Origin: Phocaeicola salanitronis DSM 18170
GTDB taxonomy: Bacteria > Bacteroidota > Bacteroidia > Bacteroidales > Bacteroidaceae
DNA length: 64,000 nt
Reading direction: 5' to 3'
Assembly: GCF_000190575.1 (NCBI RefSeq)
Contig: NC_015164.1
Location: forward strand, 2,108,001-2,172,000
Within the stretch, counting starts at the first letter, position 1, and the number at the start of each line of letters is the position of its first letter. Both the position numbers and the translations under genes were made by a program. The notes beneath the pieces are model-generated. The model made no database searches, was not told the DNA's origin, and saw only the letters and a program-made list of their open reading frames with translations. Below, piece by piece: positions 1 through 8,373 of the stretch.

Positions 1-2194
1 GGTCGTACCGGAGATGACCCGCAGCCAGAAGGTTCGCTATCGGATTGTCCGGACCTGAAAAGATACGGAGCTCGGCACGAGGCAAGATTGCCTTCAACAC
101 GCGTTGGTCTAATTTCTTGCCTTTCCATTGCCGGCCGAATTCCGCCATCAATGCCGTAGCGCCCGAAGCCAGACGCTCTACGCCATCGGGCGAACGGAAG
201 AGGAAAGTAAGGTCTCCCGCGTTGACAAAACTCCGGATAGAATCGGAAGCCATCTCCACTCCGGCATGCAAGTCTTTCGTATGAAACGTATTTTCTTCCG
301 TGGCAAGATGGATATCGGTGAGCGACACCCGTACCCGATGGTTCTGCTTCATATCGGTTTGGGCATGCGCCTCTATGTGCAAAGCCGGATTCAGCTTCTT
401 TTCCATCAGCTCCAAAGCTTTCAGGTCGAGCCGTTTCACTTGCCCGTCCAAGTCGGCTTTCACCTGATTCGGAAGAAGCGAGGCATTCAGATTCATCCGG
501 GCATCTACCGCATGGTCGGACACCGAAAGCGAAAGCTTTCCCTGCGAATGTTCCAGTCCGCCTTCCAGCTCCAGCCCAGAGAACAAACGGCGCCCATAAC
601 GCAAATGAGAAACGCCGCCCTTCACCTTCATCTGCGTACGGGGAGAAAAGAAATCAAGCCCCCTTCCCTCCGCCCAGAGGGAGGCATCGAACCGATAAAG
701 AGAATCGTCCGGAAGAAAAGCATGCAGGTTCAACGTATCAATCCGTATCTGTGCCCGATAGCTCTCTTCCTGCAAATCATATCCTGCGGCAAGCGTTACC
801 CTGCCCCGCTTTCCTTCACGCAAGTCCATATCCACCCCCACCCGGTTCCCTTTAAGCGAGACAAGCCCGTCCAGCCGCATCCCTTGCGGTATGGAAACAC
901 CGCCCGAAAGCGTTTCTACAAAGCCCAAATCTCCGGTGCCCATAGCCAAATGCAACGTACCGTTCCGCCGCGTACTATCCAACACAAAAGCAAGATGTCC
1001 GTCCGCTTCGGCACGGAAAGCCCCCGGAAGCGCAAACGAGAGCTGGGTCAGTTTCAAGTCGTTCAGGCTTCCGTCTATTCCGGCGCGCACCTGAAGCGGA
1101 CGGGAAGGATATTGCCGGACAAAGTCTGCGGGAATCCCCGTCACGAGCTTCAGCAAATCATTCTTGCCGATGTCTGCCATCAGGCGTGCCTGAACAGTCC
1201 CTTCCTTACCGGCATCCATGGCATCCCAGTCCATCGAAGCGTTCAACTCTAAAGCCGAATCCTGCGTCTTGATACTGAACGAAGGCACCTGCAAGGCATG
1301 GGCATCCGAAACCAGACGCCCCTCTCCCGAAGTGATTTCCAATCCCGAACGCTCTTTCAGCTCAAACGTACGGATGAATGCCCTGATGTCGTTTCCGGCA
1401 TAATAGAGGGAATCCATGCCGATATTCAAACCGGTAACCGCAATGTGCGAAGGGTCAAGCCCCACTTCTGCCGGAGGGAGAGAGCCTGTATCAAAACTGA
1501 ACCTGCCTTCTTCCAATGCAAACGAACGTGCCGAATAAGCCATGCGGTGCAGGTCGGCATTGCCTTCGCGCAAGGCAAGACGATGGAGCGAAACCGCCAT
1601 GGAAAGTGTATCCAACGGCATCTGTAAGGCAAAAGACACATTCTCGAAGTCAATCTTCTGCAACTGGAATTTCCAATATACCGGTGCCGAGGCGGCCGTA
1701 TCTTGTGCCGCCGTATCGGCAAGGCACATCGACAAGCGTGTGTCTTTCAGGGTCAGCTGGTTCACAACAGCCGTTTCAGGACTCAAGTCTACTCCATGCG
1801 AAGAAACAAAGACACTCCCTATTTCGCCCTCTAACCTCATGCCGCTGATTAAGTCCGCCGTATGAAACCGCGTATCTGACAATTCCAGCCCGTCCAGCTC
1901 CACTTGTTTCTTCAACAAAGGAAGAAGCTGCACTTTTGCGGTAAGCCTTCCGGCATCGGCAATCGTATCACCTTGATTTACCACCAGCGCCCGATGCACG
2001 ACCAAATCGAGCGGGAAACCTAACGAAATACGCCCTATCGAAATCTGCATGCCCGTGGCTTCCGACGCATACCGGGTAGCGGTACGCACCAGAAAATTCT
2101 GTATGGGAGGCAGATATACCAACACACATATCAGAACAAACAATATAAACGGGGACGCTACGATAATCCCCAACCGGCGGATATTTTTCTTCAT
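1..2194 (-). CDS. tamB: TamB-like translocation/assembly module protein, N-terminal 731 codons (3' end outside window)
   Basis: The minus frame is open from an ATG at 2192-2194 (MKKNIRRLG) to the window edge. A single N-terminal hydrophobic segment (about residues 8-28) would anchor it in the inner membrane. It is followed by long, low-complexity beta-rich sequence of AsmA/TamB type, with recurring L/I-x-L-x-G strands and blocks such as DLVVHRALV and GLELSDTRF. Family members span the periplasm and help deliver lipids or beta-barrel proteins to the outer membrane. The C-terminal DUF490 domain that would settle TamB against another AsmA-like protein lies outside the window. Long plus-strand frames here (for example 128-1252) are shadows. 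Confidence 0.75.
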   Translation of the reverse strand, partial: MKKNIRRLGIIVASPFILFVLICVLVYLPPIQNFLVRTATRYASEATGMQISIGRISLGFPLDLVVHRALVVNQGDTIADAGRLTAKVQLLPLLKKQVELDGLELSDTRFHTADLISGMRLEGEIGSVFVSSHGVDLSPETAVVNQLTLKDTRLSMCLADTAAQDTAASAPVYWKFQLQKIDFENVSFALQMPLDTLSMAVSLHRLALREGNADLHRMAYSARSFALEEGRFSFDTGSLPPAEVGLDPSHIAVTGLNIGMDSLYYAGNDIRAFIRTFELKERSGLEITSGEGRLVSDAHALQVPSFSIKTQDSALELNASMDWDAMDAGKEGTVQARLMADIGKNDLLKLVTGIPADFVRQYPSRPLQVRAGIDGSLNDLKLTQLSFALPGAFRAEADGHLAFVLDSTRRNGTLHLAMGTGDLGFVETLSGGVSIPQGMRLDGLVSLKGNRVGVDMDLREGKRGRVTLAAGYDLQEESYRAQIRIDTLNLHAFLPDDSLYRFDASLWAEGRGLDFFSPRTQMKVKGGVSHLRYGRRLFSGLELEGGLEHSQGKLSLSVSDHAVDARMNLNASLLPNQVKADLDGQVKRLDLKALELMEKKLNPALHIEAHAQTDMKQNHRVRVSLTDIHLATEENTFHTKDLHAGVEMASDSIRSFVNAGDLTFLFRSPDGVERLASGATALMAEFGRQWKGKKLDQRVLKAILPRAELRIFSGPDNPIANLLAAGHLRYD

Positions 2195-2295
2195 ACGGAC
2201 ATGCAATCGCTTTTATTGATGCGAATATAGGCAAAATAACCGAAAATACATCACATTTTGATTGATTTGATAATGCCAACTAATCGAAAAATAAT

Positions 2296-2304
2296 TAACT
2301 TTGC
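2296..2304 (+). promoter_or_regulatory. -7 box of a Bacteroidetes housekeeping promoter (TAACTTTGC)
   Basis: The box matches TAnnTTTG and lies 28 nt before the ATG at 2332. A TTTG sits at 2266-2269, but its 26-nt spacing is longer than usual, so the -33 element is uncertain. Confidence 0.6.
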
Positions 2305-2331
2305 AATATCACTAACCTAAAATAAAACTAT

Positions 2332-3237
2332 ATGAAACCAACTTTATTCGTTCTTGCCGCCGGAATGGGAAGCCGTTACGGAGGTCTTAAACAACTGGAC
2401 AGCCTGGGTCCGAACGGAGAAACCATCATGGATTATTCCATTTACGATGCAATCCGTGGAGGATTCGGCAAACTCGTGTTTGTCATCCGTAAAGATTTCG
2501 AAAAAGATTTTCGCGACAAAATCATCAGCAAATACGAAAACCACATCCCGGTAGAAGTCGTATTCCAGTCTACCGACAAACTTCCGGAAGGCTTTACTTG
2601 CCCAGCCGAACGTACCAAGCCTTGGGGGACCAACCACGCCGTACTGATGGGTAAAGACGTTATCAGCGAACCGTTTGCCGTTATCAACGCCGATGACTTC
2701 TACGGACGTGACAGCTTCGCCGTAATCGGCAAATACCTGTCCGAACTTCCCGAAGGCGCGAAAAACCAATATTGCATGGTAGGCTTCCGGGTAGGAAACA
2801 CATTAAGCGAAAGCGGAACCGTGGCACGGGGTATCTGTTCGACCGATGCGGAAGGACACTTGACCACCGTAGTAGAACGTACCGAAATCATGCGCATCGA
2901 CGGCACCGTATCTTATAAGGACGATGACGGGAAATGGGTGGGCATCGCCGACAACACCCCGGTATCGATGAACATGTGGGGATTCACGCCCGATTATTTC
3001 AAGTATTCGGAAGATTATTTCGTAGATTTCCTGAAGGAAAATATCGACAAGCCGAAAGCCGAATACTACATCCCGCTCATGGTGAACAAGCTCATCAACG
3101 AAGGTACCGCCAAGGTGAAAGTACTCGACACCACTTCACGCTGGTTCGGCGTAACGTATGCTGCCGACCGTCAAGGTGTAGTAGACAAGTTCAAAGCACT
3201 TGCAGATAGCGGCGAATATCCTTCACCCTTATTCTGA
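2332..3237 (+). CDS. sugar-phosphate nucleotidyltransferase family protein
   Basis: The 301-aa protein opens with the NTP-transferase signature LAAGMGSRYGGLKQL (about residues 8-22), which binds the nucleotide. A mid-protein VINADDFYG block supplies the metal-binding Asp of this fold. Family members make NDP-sugars from a sugar-1-phosphate and NTP, in the cytoplasm. The glycine-rich loop departs from the classic RmlA/GalU form, so the sugar and nucleotide cannot be named. It stands alone, with its own -7 box upstream and a hairpin terminator downstream, and is divergent from tamB. Confidence 0.85.
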   Translation: MKPTLFVLAAGMGSRYGGLKQLDSLGPNGETIMDYSIYDAIRGGFGKLVFVIRKDFEKDFRDKIISKYENHIPVEVVFQSTDKLPEGFTCPAERTKPWGTNHAVLMGKDVISEPFAVINADDFYGRDSFAVIGKYLSELPEGAKNQYCMVGFRVGNTLSESGTVARGICSTDAEGHLTTVVERTEIMRIDGTVSYKDDDGKWVGIADNTPVSMNMWGFTPDYFKYSEDYFVDFLKENIDKPKAEYYIPLMVNKLINEGTAKVKVLDTTSRWFGVTYAADRQGVVDKFKALADSGEYPSPLF

Positions 3238-3252
3238 TAAATCACTTATTTT

Positions 3253-3304
3253 CACCACAGATTACACGGATTTTATTATCATCCGGGTATTCTGTGGTGT
3301 TTTG
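3253..3304 (+). terminator. Rho-independent terminator of the nucleotidyltransferase gene
   Basis: A 9-bp perfect stem (CACCACAGA at 3253-3261 with TCTGTGGTG at 3291-3299) is followed by TTTT. The stem sequence is shared with the hairpin at 52895-52951. Confidence 0.7.
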
Positions 3305-3375
3305 TATGCATTTTATTCATGTATAATAAATGTTAAACAGTACATAAATGTAAAGACTATATAGCAATACAAGAA

Positions 3376-3425
3376 ATAAATAACCTACTTTTGCAAACCA
3401 TAGTTTACAAAAGTAGGTTATTTAT
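3376..3425 (+). promoter_or_regulatory. 18-bp perfect inverted repeat containing the promoter of the glutamate-synthase-type gene
   Basis: Arms 3376-3393 and 3408-3425 are exact reverse complements. AAAC/GTTT within the 14-nt loop extends the dyad. The left arm contains TACTTTTG (3386-3393), a good TAnnTTTG -7 box, and the right arm ends immediately before the ATG at 3426. Transcription starting near 3400 would leave only the right arm in the mRNA. This makes a DNA-level operator or cruciform more likely than an RNA hairpin, unless read-through transcripts arrive from upstream. Confidence 0.7.
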
Positions 3426-4739
3426 ATGAACGAAGCAAAAGAAACCTTTCGCGAATTGAATGAAAGCTTCACCACCAAAGAAGCTATCGACGAAGCAAAA
3501 CGATGCTTGAACTGTAAAAATCCTTCCTGCAAAAAAGGATGTCCCATTGAAAATGATATCCCCGGCTTTATCCACCAGCTTTCTATGGGGAACATGGGTG
3601 ACGCCATGCGCATCATCAACGAAAAGAGCAACCTGCCTGCCATCTGCGGACGTGTATGCCCGCACGAAAAACAATGCCAGGGACATTGCGTGCTCTATGC
3701 CAAAGGAAAAGGCATCCAAATCGGCAAGCTGGAACGCTTCATTGCTGATTTCGATACCGAAATGAGCCTGATACGGGAGAAACTTCCGCAAAAAACACGA
3801 GGGAAAGTAGCGGTTATCGGCTCAGGGCCCGCCGGACTTACCGTAGCGGGCGACCTGGCACGCCAAGGGTTCAGCGTCACCATCTTCGAAGGGCAAAGCG
3901 AAGCGGGAGGAGTCCTGATGTACGGCATTCCCGAATACCGCCTTCCCAAAGCCGTAGTGGCTAAAGAAATAGAAAAGATAGAGGCGTTAGGAGTCAACTT
4001 CGTGCTGAACTGTCTGGTAGGAAAAGACATTACCGTAGACCAAATGTTCGAACAAGGCTATGACGCCATTTTCATCGGAACAGGAACAGCCCTCCCGAAA
4101 TCATTAGACATTCCCGGAAACAAGCTCCGGGGAATCATCCAATCTTCCTATTTGCTCCACATGGTCAACATATTCAACCAAAACATCGTGGAACGCAATG
4201 CCGTGCCCTTAAAAGAAGGAGACCGGGTAGCGGTTATCGGATGCGGAAACGTGGCAATGGATGCCGCACGCACCGCCGTACGCATGGGAGCAGCCAGCGT
4301 GCACGTGATTTACCACCGCACGGAAGCGGAAATGAGCGCTATCCCAAGCGAATACCAAGACGCGGTAAAAGAAGGGGTGCAATTCTTATGGCAGACCTCC
4401 ACCCAAGAATTTCTTGGAGACGACGAGGGAAAAGTCATCGGGCTTCGTGCCGCAACCCCGGAAGGAATCCGGGATTTTACGTTCGACCGGGTATTGCTCG
4501 CCATCGGTTCACGCCCTGCCAACCGCATCGTGTCGACCACAACGGGTATCGAAGTAGACGATACGGGCTATGTCATCGTGAAAGACCGCCCGTACGGGAT
4601 GACCACCCGGCGGGGTGTATTCGCCGGAGGCGATGTAGTGCACCGTCCGCACACCGTGGTACTGGCAATGAAAGCCGCCAAACAAGTAGCCGCAGGCATC
4701 GCGCAATACGTAGATGCGGTAAAACTGCTTGAGGAATAA
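3426..4739 (+). CDS. gltA: glutamate synthase small-subunit-type NADPH oxidoreductase (GltA/GltD/NfnB family)
   Basis: The 437-aa protein has an N-terminal Fe-S domain with Cys motifs CLNCKNPSC, KKGCP and CGRVCPHEKQCQGHC (about residues 25-90). An FAD-binding GSGPAGLTVAG (about 130-140) and an NAD(P)-binding GCGNVAMDAARTA (about 275-290) follow. This is the electron-delivering subunit of glutamate synthase and its relatives; it moves electrons between NAD(P)H, FAD and a partner. No large glutamate synthase subunit or NfnA/ferredoxin-reductase-like partner lies next to it. It could be the homomeric GltA type or an NfnB-like subunit. The start follows directly after the inverted repeat. Confidence 0.82.
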   Translation: MNEAKETFRELNESFTTKEAIDEAKRCLNCKNPSCKKGCPIENDIPGFIHQLSMGNMGDAMRIINEKSNLPAICGRVCPHEKQCQGHCVLYAKGKGIQIGKLERFIADFDTEMSLIREKLPQKTRGKVAVIGSGPAGLTVAGDLARQGFSVTIFEGQSEAGGVLMYGIPEYRLPKAVVAKEIEKIEALGVNFVLNCLVGKDITVDQMFEQGYDAIFIGTGTALPKSLDIPGNKLRGIIQSSYLLHMVNIFNQNIVERNAVPLKEGDRVAVIGCGNVAMDAARTAVRMGAASVHVIYHRTEAEMSAIPSEYQDAVKEGVQFLWQTSTQEFLGDDEGKVIGLRAATPEGIRDFTFDRVLLAIGSRPANRIVSTTTGIEVDDTGYVIVKDRPYGMTTRRGVFAGGDVVHRPHTVVLAMKAAKQVAAGIAQYVDAVKLLEE

Positions 4740-4744
4740 TAAAA

Positions 4745-4791
4745 AATGAAGAATGAAGAATTCTCATCGGGGATATTCTTCATTCTTCATT
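4745..4791. terminator. bidirectional terminator between convergent genes
   Basis: A 17-bp perfect stem (4745-4761 with 4775-4791) is built from repeated GAA/TTC units and flanked by A-rich sequence on the left. The ATTCTTC repetition continues into the last codons of the lipoprotein gene (tail ENEE), so the repeat contributes coding sequence. Confidence 0.65.
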
Positions 4792-4793
4792 CT

Positions 4794-5444
4794 TCATTCT
4801 TCATTCTCCAAGGCGTTCCGGCTCCGGTCGTCCGGACCTTCCGGATGAATCACCCTTTCCAAACGTATATCAAAAATCAACGTTGAATAAGCAGGAATAT
4901 CACCATAATCCGAAGTACCATATCCCATAGTATAAGGAATATAGACTTCCCAATGCTCACCTTCTTGCATGTGAAGCAGAGCAGTAGTCCAACCGGTTCT
5001 TACCCCACTTACCGCGAACGAGACCGGCACATGAACCTCCGGATCCCAGTCTCCACTATAGCTCTGGTCGAACACTTCTCCGTTTATAAACCAGCCCCGA
5101 TAGTGCACCAATACCGTATCGGTCGAGAACGGCGTTTCGCCTGACTCCACATCCGCCTCGGTCAAATCCTTTACATACACATAATCGGAAACGGGTAAAA
5201 TCGTAGTGCCTTCCAACCCTCCGCCACTTTGAATCTTATAATTCGCATACCGCGTCCAACGCTCACCGGCAGGCGGATTCTCCACGACATTGGCGATGGA
5301 ATCAAGATAAGCACTGTTACGCGCCTCCCAATTCTGATAAGGGTCGGCAGACAGGTCTGTGTCTTCGCTACATGAGGCAAGGGCGCACATCAGCACGAGC
5401 ACGCCCCAAAGACACATCACATAATTCTTCATGCACACATTCAT
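4794..5444 (-). CDS. FKBP-type peptidyl-prolyl cis-trans isomerase, lipoprotein
   Basis: The 216-aa protein has a signal peptide ending in a lipobox (ALASC), so it is probably anchored in an envelope membrane. The C-terminal half has FKBP features: VLVHYRGWFINGEVFDQSY, a GWTTALLHMQEGEHWEVYIP block, and GYGTSDYGDIPAYSTLIFDI. It would speed proline isomerisation during folding of exported proteins. The ATG at 5444 overlaps the glyS stop (TAATG), implying translational coupling. An internal ATG at 5432 (MKNYVMC) would give a more typical signal peptide. Confidence 0.87.
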   Translation of the reverse strand: MNVCMKNYVMCLWGVLVLMCALASCSEDTDLSADPYQNWEARNSAYLDSIANVVENPPAGERWTRYANYKIQSGGGLEGTTILPVSDYVYVKDLTEADVESGETPFSTDTVLVHYRGWFINGEVFDQSYSGDWDPEVHVPVSFAVSGVRTGWTTALLHMQEGEHWEVYIPYTMGYGTSDYGDIPAYSTLIFDIRLERVIHPEGPDDRSRNALENEE

Positions 5445-6988
5445 TATTGCAAGGTTTTCAGCAGACTGGTGATGCTCACCTTGTCGGCGATAATATTGTT
5501 CAGGTCGGCAATAGCCACACGCTCCTGCTCCATCGTATCGCGGTTACGCAACGTCACGCAGTTGTCTTCCAGCGTCTGATGGTCTACCGTTACGCAATAC
5601 GGCGTACCGATGGCATCCTGACGGCGGTAACGCTTGCCGATAGAGTCCTTCTCGTCGTACTGGCAATGGAAATGGAACTTCAGGTCGTCCATAATCTCGC
5701 GCGCCTTTTCGGGCAGACCGTCTTTTTTCACCAACGGCATCACGGCAAGCTTCACCGGAGCCAGGGCGGCAGGGAGCTTCAACACCACGCGTGTCTCGCC
5801 GTTTTCCAGCTTCTCTTCCGTGTACGAAGCGCTCATCACGCTCAGGAACATACGGTCTACGCCGATAGAAGTCTCGATGACATACGGAGTATAAGATTCG
5901 TTGATTTCGGGGTCGAAATACTTGATGCTCTTGCCCGAGAACTTCTCGTGCTGGCTCAGGTCGAAGTTGGTGCGCGAGTGGATGCCTTCCACTTCCTTGA
6001 ACCCGAACGGCATCAGGAACTCGATGTCGGTGGCTGCATTGGCGTAATGCGCCAGCTTCTCGTGGTCGTGATAACGGTAATGGTCATCGCCGAAGCCCAG
6101 TGCCTTGTGCCATTTCAGGCGGGTTTCCTTCCACTTCTTAAACCATTCCAGCTCGGTGCCCGGCTTAACGAAGAACTGCATTTCCATCTGTTCGAACTCG
6201 CGCATGCGGAAGATGAACTGGCGTGCCACGATTTCATTACGGAACGCCTTGCCTATCTGGGCGATGCCGAAGGGGATTTTCATGCGCCCTGTCTTCTGCA
6301 CGTTCAGATAGTTCACGAAAATACCTTGTGCGGTTTCCGGACGAAGGTAGACTTTCATCGAGCCATCAGCGGTAGAGCCCATTTCGGTAGAGAACATCAG
6401 GTTGAACTGGCGCACCTCGGTCCAGTTCTTCGTGCCCGAGATGGGGCACACGATTTCTTCATCCAGGATAATCTGGCGCAGCTCGTTCAGGTCCGGTCCG
6501 GCATTCATCGCCTGTGTATAGCGTTCGTGCAGGGCGTCACGCTTCGCCTGATGCTCCAGCACGCGTGCATTGGTCGAACGGAATTCCTGCTCGTCGAAAG
6601 CATCGCCGTATTTCTTGGCGGCCTTTGCCACCTCCTTGTTTATCTTTTCGTCGTATTTCGCAATCTGGTCTTCAATCAGCACATCGGCACGATAACGCTT
6701 TTTCGAGTCGCGGTTGTCGATAAGCGGGTCGTTAAATGCGTCTACGTGCCCCGAAGCCTTCCAGATAGTGGGGTGCATGAAGATTGCCGAATCGATTCCC
6801 ACGATATTTTCGTGCAAGAGCACCATGCTCTGCCACCAGTATTGCTTGATGTTGTTTTTCAGTTCCACACCGTTCTGTCCATAGTCGTAAACGGCTCCCA
6901 GCCCGTCGTAAATTTCACTCGACGGAAACACAAAGCCATATTCCTTACAATGCGAAACCAATTTCTTGAAAACGTCTTCTTGTGCCAT
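5444..6988 (-). CDS. glyS: glycine--tRNA ligase (dimeric type)
   Basis: The 514-aa protein charges tRNA-Gly in the cytoplasm and is of the single-chain alpha2 class II type. Visible features are the N-terminal KLVSHCKEYGFVFPSSEIY, the motif 2 region FRNEIVARQFIFRMREFEQME, the motif 3-like SIGVDRMFLSVM, and a C-terminal anticodon-binding domain starting near LAPVKLAVMPLV. Length is normal for the family. It is the first gene of a two-gene unit with the FKBP lipoprotein. A 546-aa antisense frame (5372-7012) is a shadow. Confidence 0.95.
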   Translation of the reverse strand: MAQEDVFKKLVSHCKEYGFVFPSSEIYDGLGAVYDYGQNGVELKNNIKQYWWQSMVLLHENIVGIDSAIFMHPTIWKASGHVDAFNDPLIDNRDSKKRYRADVLIEDQIAKYDEKINKEVAKAAKKYGDAFDEQEFRSTNARVLEHQAKRDALHERYTQAMNAGPDLNELRQIILDEEIVCPISGTKNWTEVRQFNLMFSTEMGSTADGSMKVYLRPETAQGIFVNYLNVQKTGRMKIPFGIAQIGKAFRNEIVARQFIFRMREFEQMEMQFFVKPGTELEWFKKWKETRLKWHKALGFGDDHYRYHDHEKLAHYANAATDIEFLMPFGFKEVEGIHSRTNFDLSQHEKFSGKSIKYFDPEINESYTPYVIETSIGVDRMFLSVMSASYTEEKLENGETRVVLKLPAALAPVKLAVMPLVKKDGLPEKAREIMDDLKFHFHCQYDEKDSIGKRYRRQDAIGTPYCVTVDHQTLEDNCVTLRNRDTMEQERVAIADLNNIIADKVSITSLLKTLQ

Positions 6989-7034
6989 TTTTCTTTATCT
7001 TTAAATTATTAATTCCGAAACTCATAAATGCGCA

Positions 7035-7042
7035 CAAAGATA
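7035..7042 (-). promoter_or_regulatory. -7 box of the glyS promoter
   Basis: On the minus strand this reads TATCTTTG, an exact TAnnTTTG, 46 nt upstream of the glyS ATG. Confidence 0.55.
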
Positions 7043-7111
7043 CGGATTTATCCATAAAAAAGAAGCACAAGTTTATTAATTTATGCGAATCAGGAACAAA
7101 TCGCCCCGTTT

Positions 7112-7249
7112 TCATTCGGGCTTCTCGTGAAAGAGCTGCACCGCACGCGCAAACTCCCCACTGATTTGCACCGCCCGCGGATGGTCGATGCGGAACAAGA
7201 GGGCAACAATGTTCTCCACGCCTTCATCGTCCGTTATCGTCGAGCTTAA
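7112..7249 (-). pseudogene. possible 3' remnant of a protein gene
   Basis: A 45-codon stretch ending in a stop has coding-like composition (…ITDDEGVENIVALLF…GEFARAVQLFHEK…) but no sensible start. Upstream it runs directly into the palindromic repeat at 7281. I do not recognise the parent family. It may be the tail of a gene destroyed by repeat insertion, or a chance frame. Confidence 0.25.
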
Positions 7250-7280
7250 ATAATTAAATGAGTATTGGCAAACATCCCAT

Positions 7281-7366
7281 GTAGGAGCGTATCGCATACG
7301 CCCGAATGCGTCCACTTATCCACGCGGATGCTTTCGGGGCGTATGCGATACGCCCCGAAAGTCAAT
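7281..7366. repeat. palindromic GCGTATCGCATACGC repeat, copy 1
   Basis: Two arms carrying GCGTATCGCATACGCCC and GGGGCGTATGCGATACGCC face each other across a GC-rich centre with TCCACGCGGA. A second copy is at 60582-60660. It is intergenic and lacks an ORF. Confidence 0.75.
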
Positions 7367-7375
7367 TAGGTAAAA

Positions 7376-7496
7376 TGTGTGTCACGCCGGATTTGTAATC
7401 CGGAACCATTAGCTGATAATGCGGATTGCAATTGGCTTCGCCGACCTACGGTTTCGCACGCAGAATTACGCTGGATTATAAATCCAGCGTGACAAA
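7376..7496. repeat. composite palindromic repeat (ATCCGGCGT family), inverted orientation
   Basis: It is bounded by GTCACGCCGGATTTGTAATCC on the left and a hairpin AATCCAGCGTGAC on the right. The centre contains TTGGCTTCGCCGACCTACGG, which recurs in reverse complement in the element at 41987-42149. Such elements are structured, intergenic and non-coding. The rest of the 7250-7521 gap holds only the palindrome at 7281. Confidence 0.75.
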
Positions 7497-7521
7497 ACAT
7501 TCACCCATTCCAAATCTATCT

Positions 7522-7677
7522 TCACCATACCTCAAAAGATTCGGGTTCCCGTCCTGTCCGTTTTTTACATTCTTCTTTCAAATAATCCTCCATCATACGG
7601 ATTACTTCTTTTTTCTTCCTCCGGTGTTCCTCCAGCCTGCGCATCAGTTCCTTGCGGGTAAAAGCAGCCTGTTCCAT
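7522..7677 (-). CDS. small hypothetical charged protein
   Basis: A 51-aa product starts at the ATG at 7675-7677 (MEQAAFTRKELMRRLEEHR). It is almost entirely amphipathic helix rich in Lys, Arg and Glu, and ends in ESFEVW. A longer frame to 7758 exists, but its extra residues look non-coding. No function can be assigned; a short helical nucleic-acid- or protein-binding role is possible. Confidence 0.5.
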   Translation of the reverse strand: MEQAAFTRKELMRRLEEHRRKKKEVIRMMEDYLKEECKKRTGREPESFEVW

Positions 7678-7767
7678 AATTTTATTCTTTTGGTTGAGGT
7701 CAAAGATAAGCAAAAGAATCCGTATAGCCCTCAAATCTTGCTTACTACACGCATTCATCCAATGCTT

Positions 7768-7872
7768 TTATGAGATTTTATGAGATTGCTGTTTCCGCAA
7801 CTGATTCACTCCCCACATAATAATCCCTAAAGCTATCAATCCGAAAAAAGACAAAAACAAAATCAATTCCAT
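7768..7872 (-). CDS. 34-aa single-pass membrane microprotein
   Basis: The frame begins with ATG at 7870-7872 and encodes MELILFLSFFGLIALGIIMW followed by a short polar tail (…QLRKQQSHKIS). It starts 3 nt after the stop of the 38-aa gene upstream, so the two are probably co-translated. It has one clear hydrophobic helix. The family is not recognised; it could be a small subunit of a membrane complex encoded elsewhere. Confidence 0.45.
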   Translation of the reverse strand: MELILFLSFFGLIALGIIMWGVNQLRKQQSHKIS

Positions 7873-7875
7873 AAC

Positions 7876-7992
7876 TCATTTTTCTTTATTAGAATTTGCC
7901 AATAATATACATATAAGACCCGCAGCTACCGTCAATAAGACAACAACTGTTCCCAATCCGAACAACAAGGCACGATTTACGTCCAGTTTCAT
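7876..7992 (-). CDS. 38-aa single-pass membrane microprotein
   Basis: ATG at 7990-7992 encodes a short polar head (MKLDVNRALLFG), one strongly hydrophobic helix, and a polar tail (NSNKEK). It is immediately followed by the 34-aa membrane ORF with a 3-nt gap. A TATCTTTG box on the minus strand at 8301-8308 could drive both, but the MITE-like element at 8025-8218 now lies between box and gene. Confidence 0.45.
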   Translation of the reverse strand: MKLDVNRALLFGLGTVVVLLTVAAGLICILLANSNKEK

Positions 7993-8024
7993 AATACCAG
8001 CCAAAACCACGCCACCAAAAACTA

Positions 8025-8218
8025 AGAAGCTGTTTTGAATTTCTCCAAAAAGTTTTTCTTGGCTTGATGTATCCGTTTTCGTGTGTGCTTTGGGCGATTT
8101 TTTGGTCTTTTTCGCTCCTGTTCTTCGTCAGATAGCCCGCTATCTTCCTCATCACAGAAACGAAAATGCCTCAAAAACTCATCCCAAATCATCGCACGAT
8201 AAATTCAAAACAGCTTCT
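8025..8218. mobile_element. MITE-like element with 18-bp perfect terminal inverted repeats
   Basis: AGAAGCTGTTTTGAATTT (8025-8042) is the exact reverse complement of 8201-8218. The 194-bp element has no transposase but contains a GATAGCGGGCTATC hairpin and the block CGTCAGATAGCCCGCTATC, which recurs in the element at 60535-60851. Its ends resemble those of the IS5-type remnant at 38058-38280. Confidence 0.65.
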
Positions 8219-8300
8219 AACTTAGAAATATCAATACAATATTTTCCAAGTTCACCAAGCATCACTTGCTTATTTGTTTTCCTTTCATCCTCCATCTTTA

Positions 8301-8308
8301 CAAAGATA
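8301..8308 (-). promoter_or_regulatory. -7-like box facing the microprotein genes
   Basis: CAAAGATA reads TATCTTTG on the minus strand. Apart from this and the MATE box at 8374, nothing is seen in 8219-8407. Confidence 0.3.
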
Positions 8309-8373
8309 CGCCTTTCTCCTGAAAGCGCCAATCTTTTTCTTCCTTTTTTCAGTCCACCATCCGCCAAATTCAC

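Noticed and set aside
128..1252. 374-aa plus-strand frame
   Set aside because: It lies antisense to the tamB-like gene, whose minus frame is open across the whole region and has clear protein-like composition; the plus product is Arg/His/Pro-rich without domains.
5372..7012. 546-aa plus-strand frame opposite glyS
   Set aside because: The minus strand encodes an unambiguous glycyl-tRNA synthetase; the antisense frame is a codon-bias shadow.
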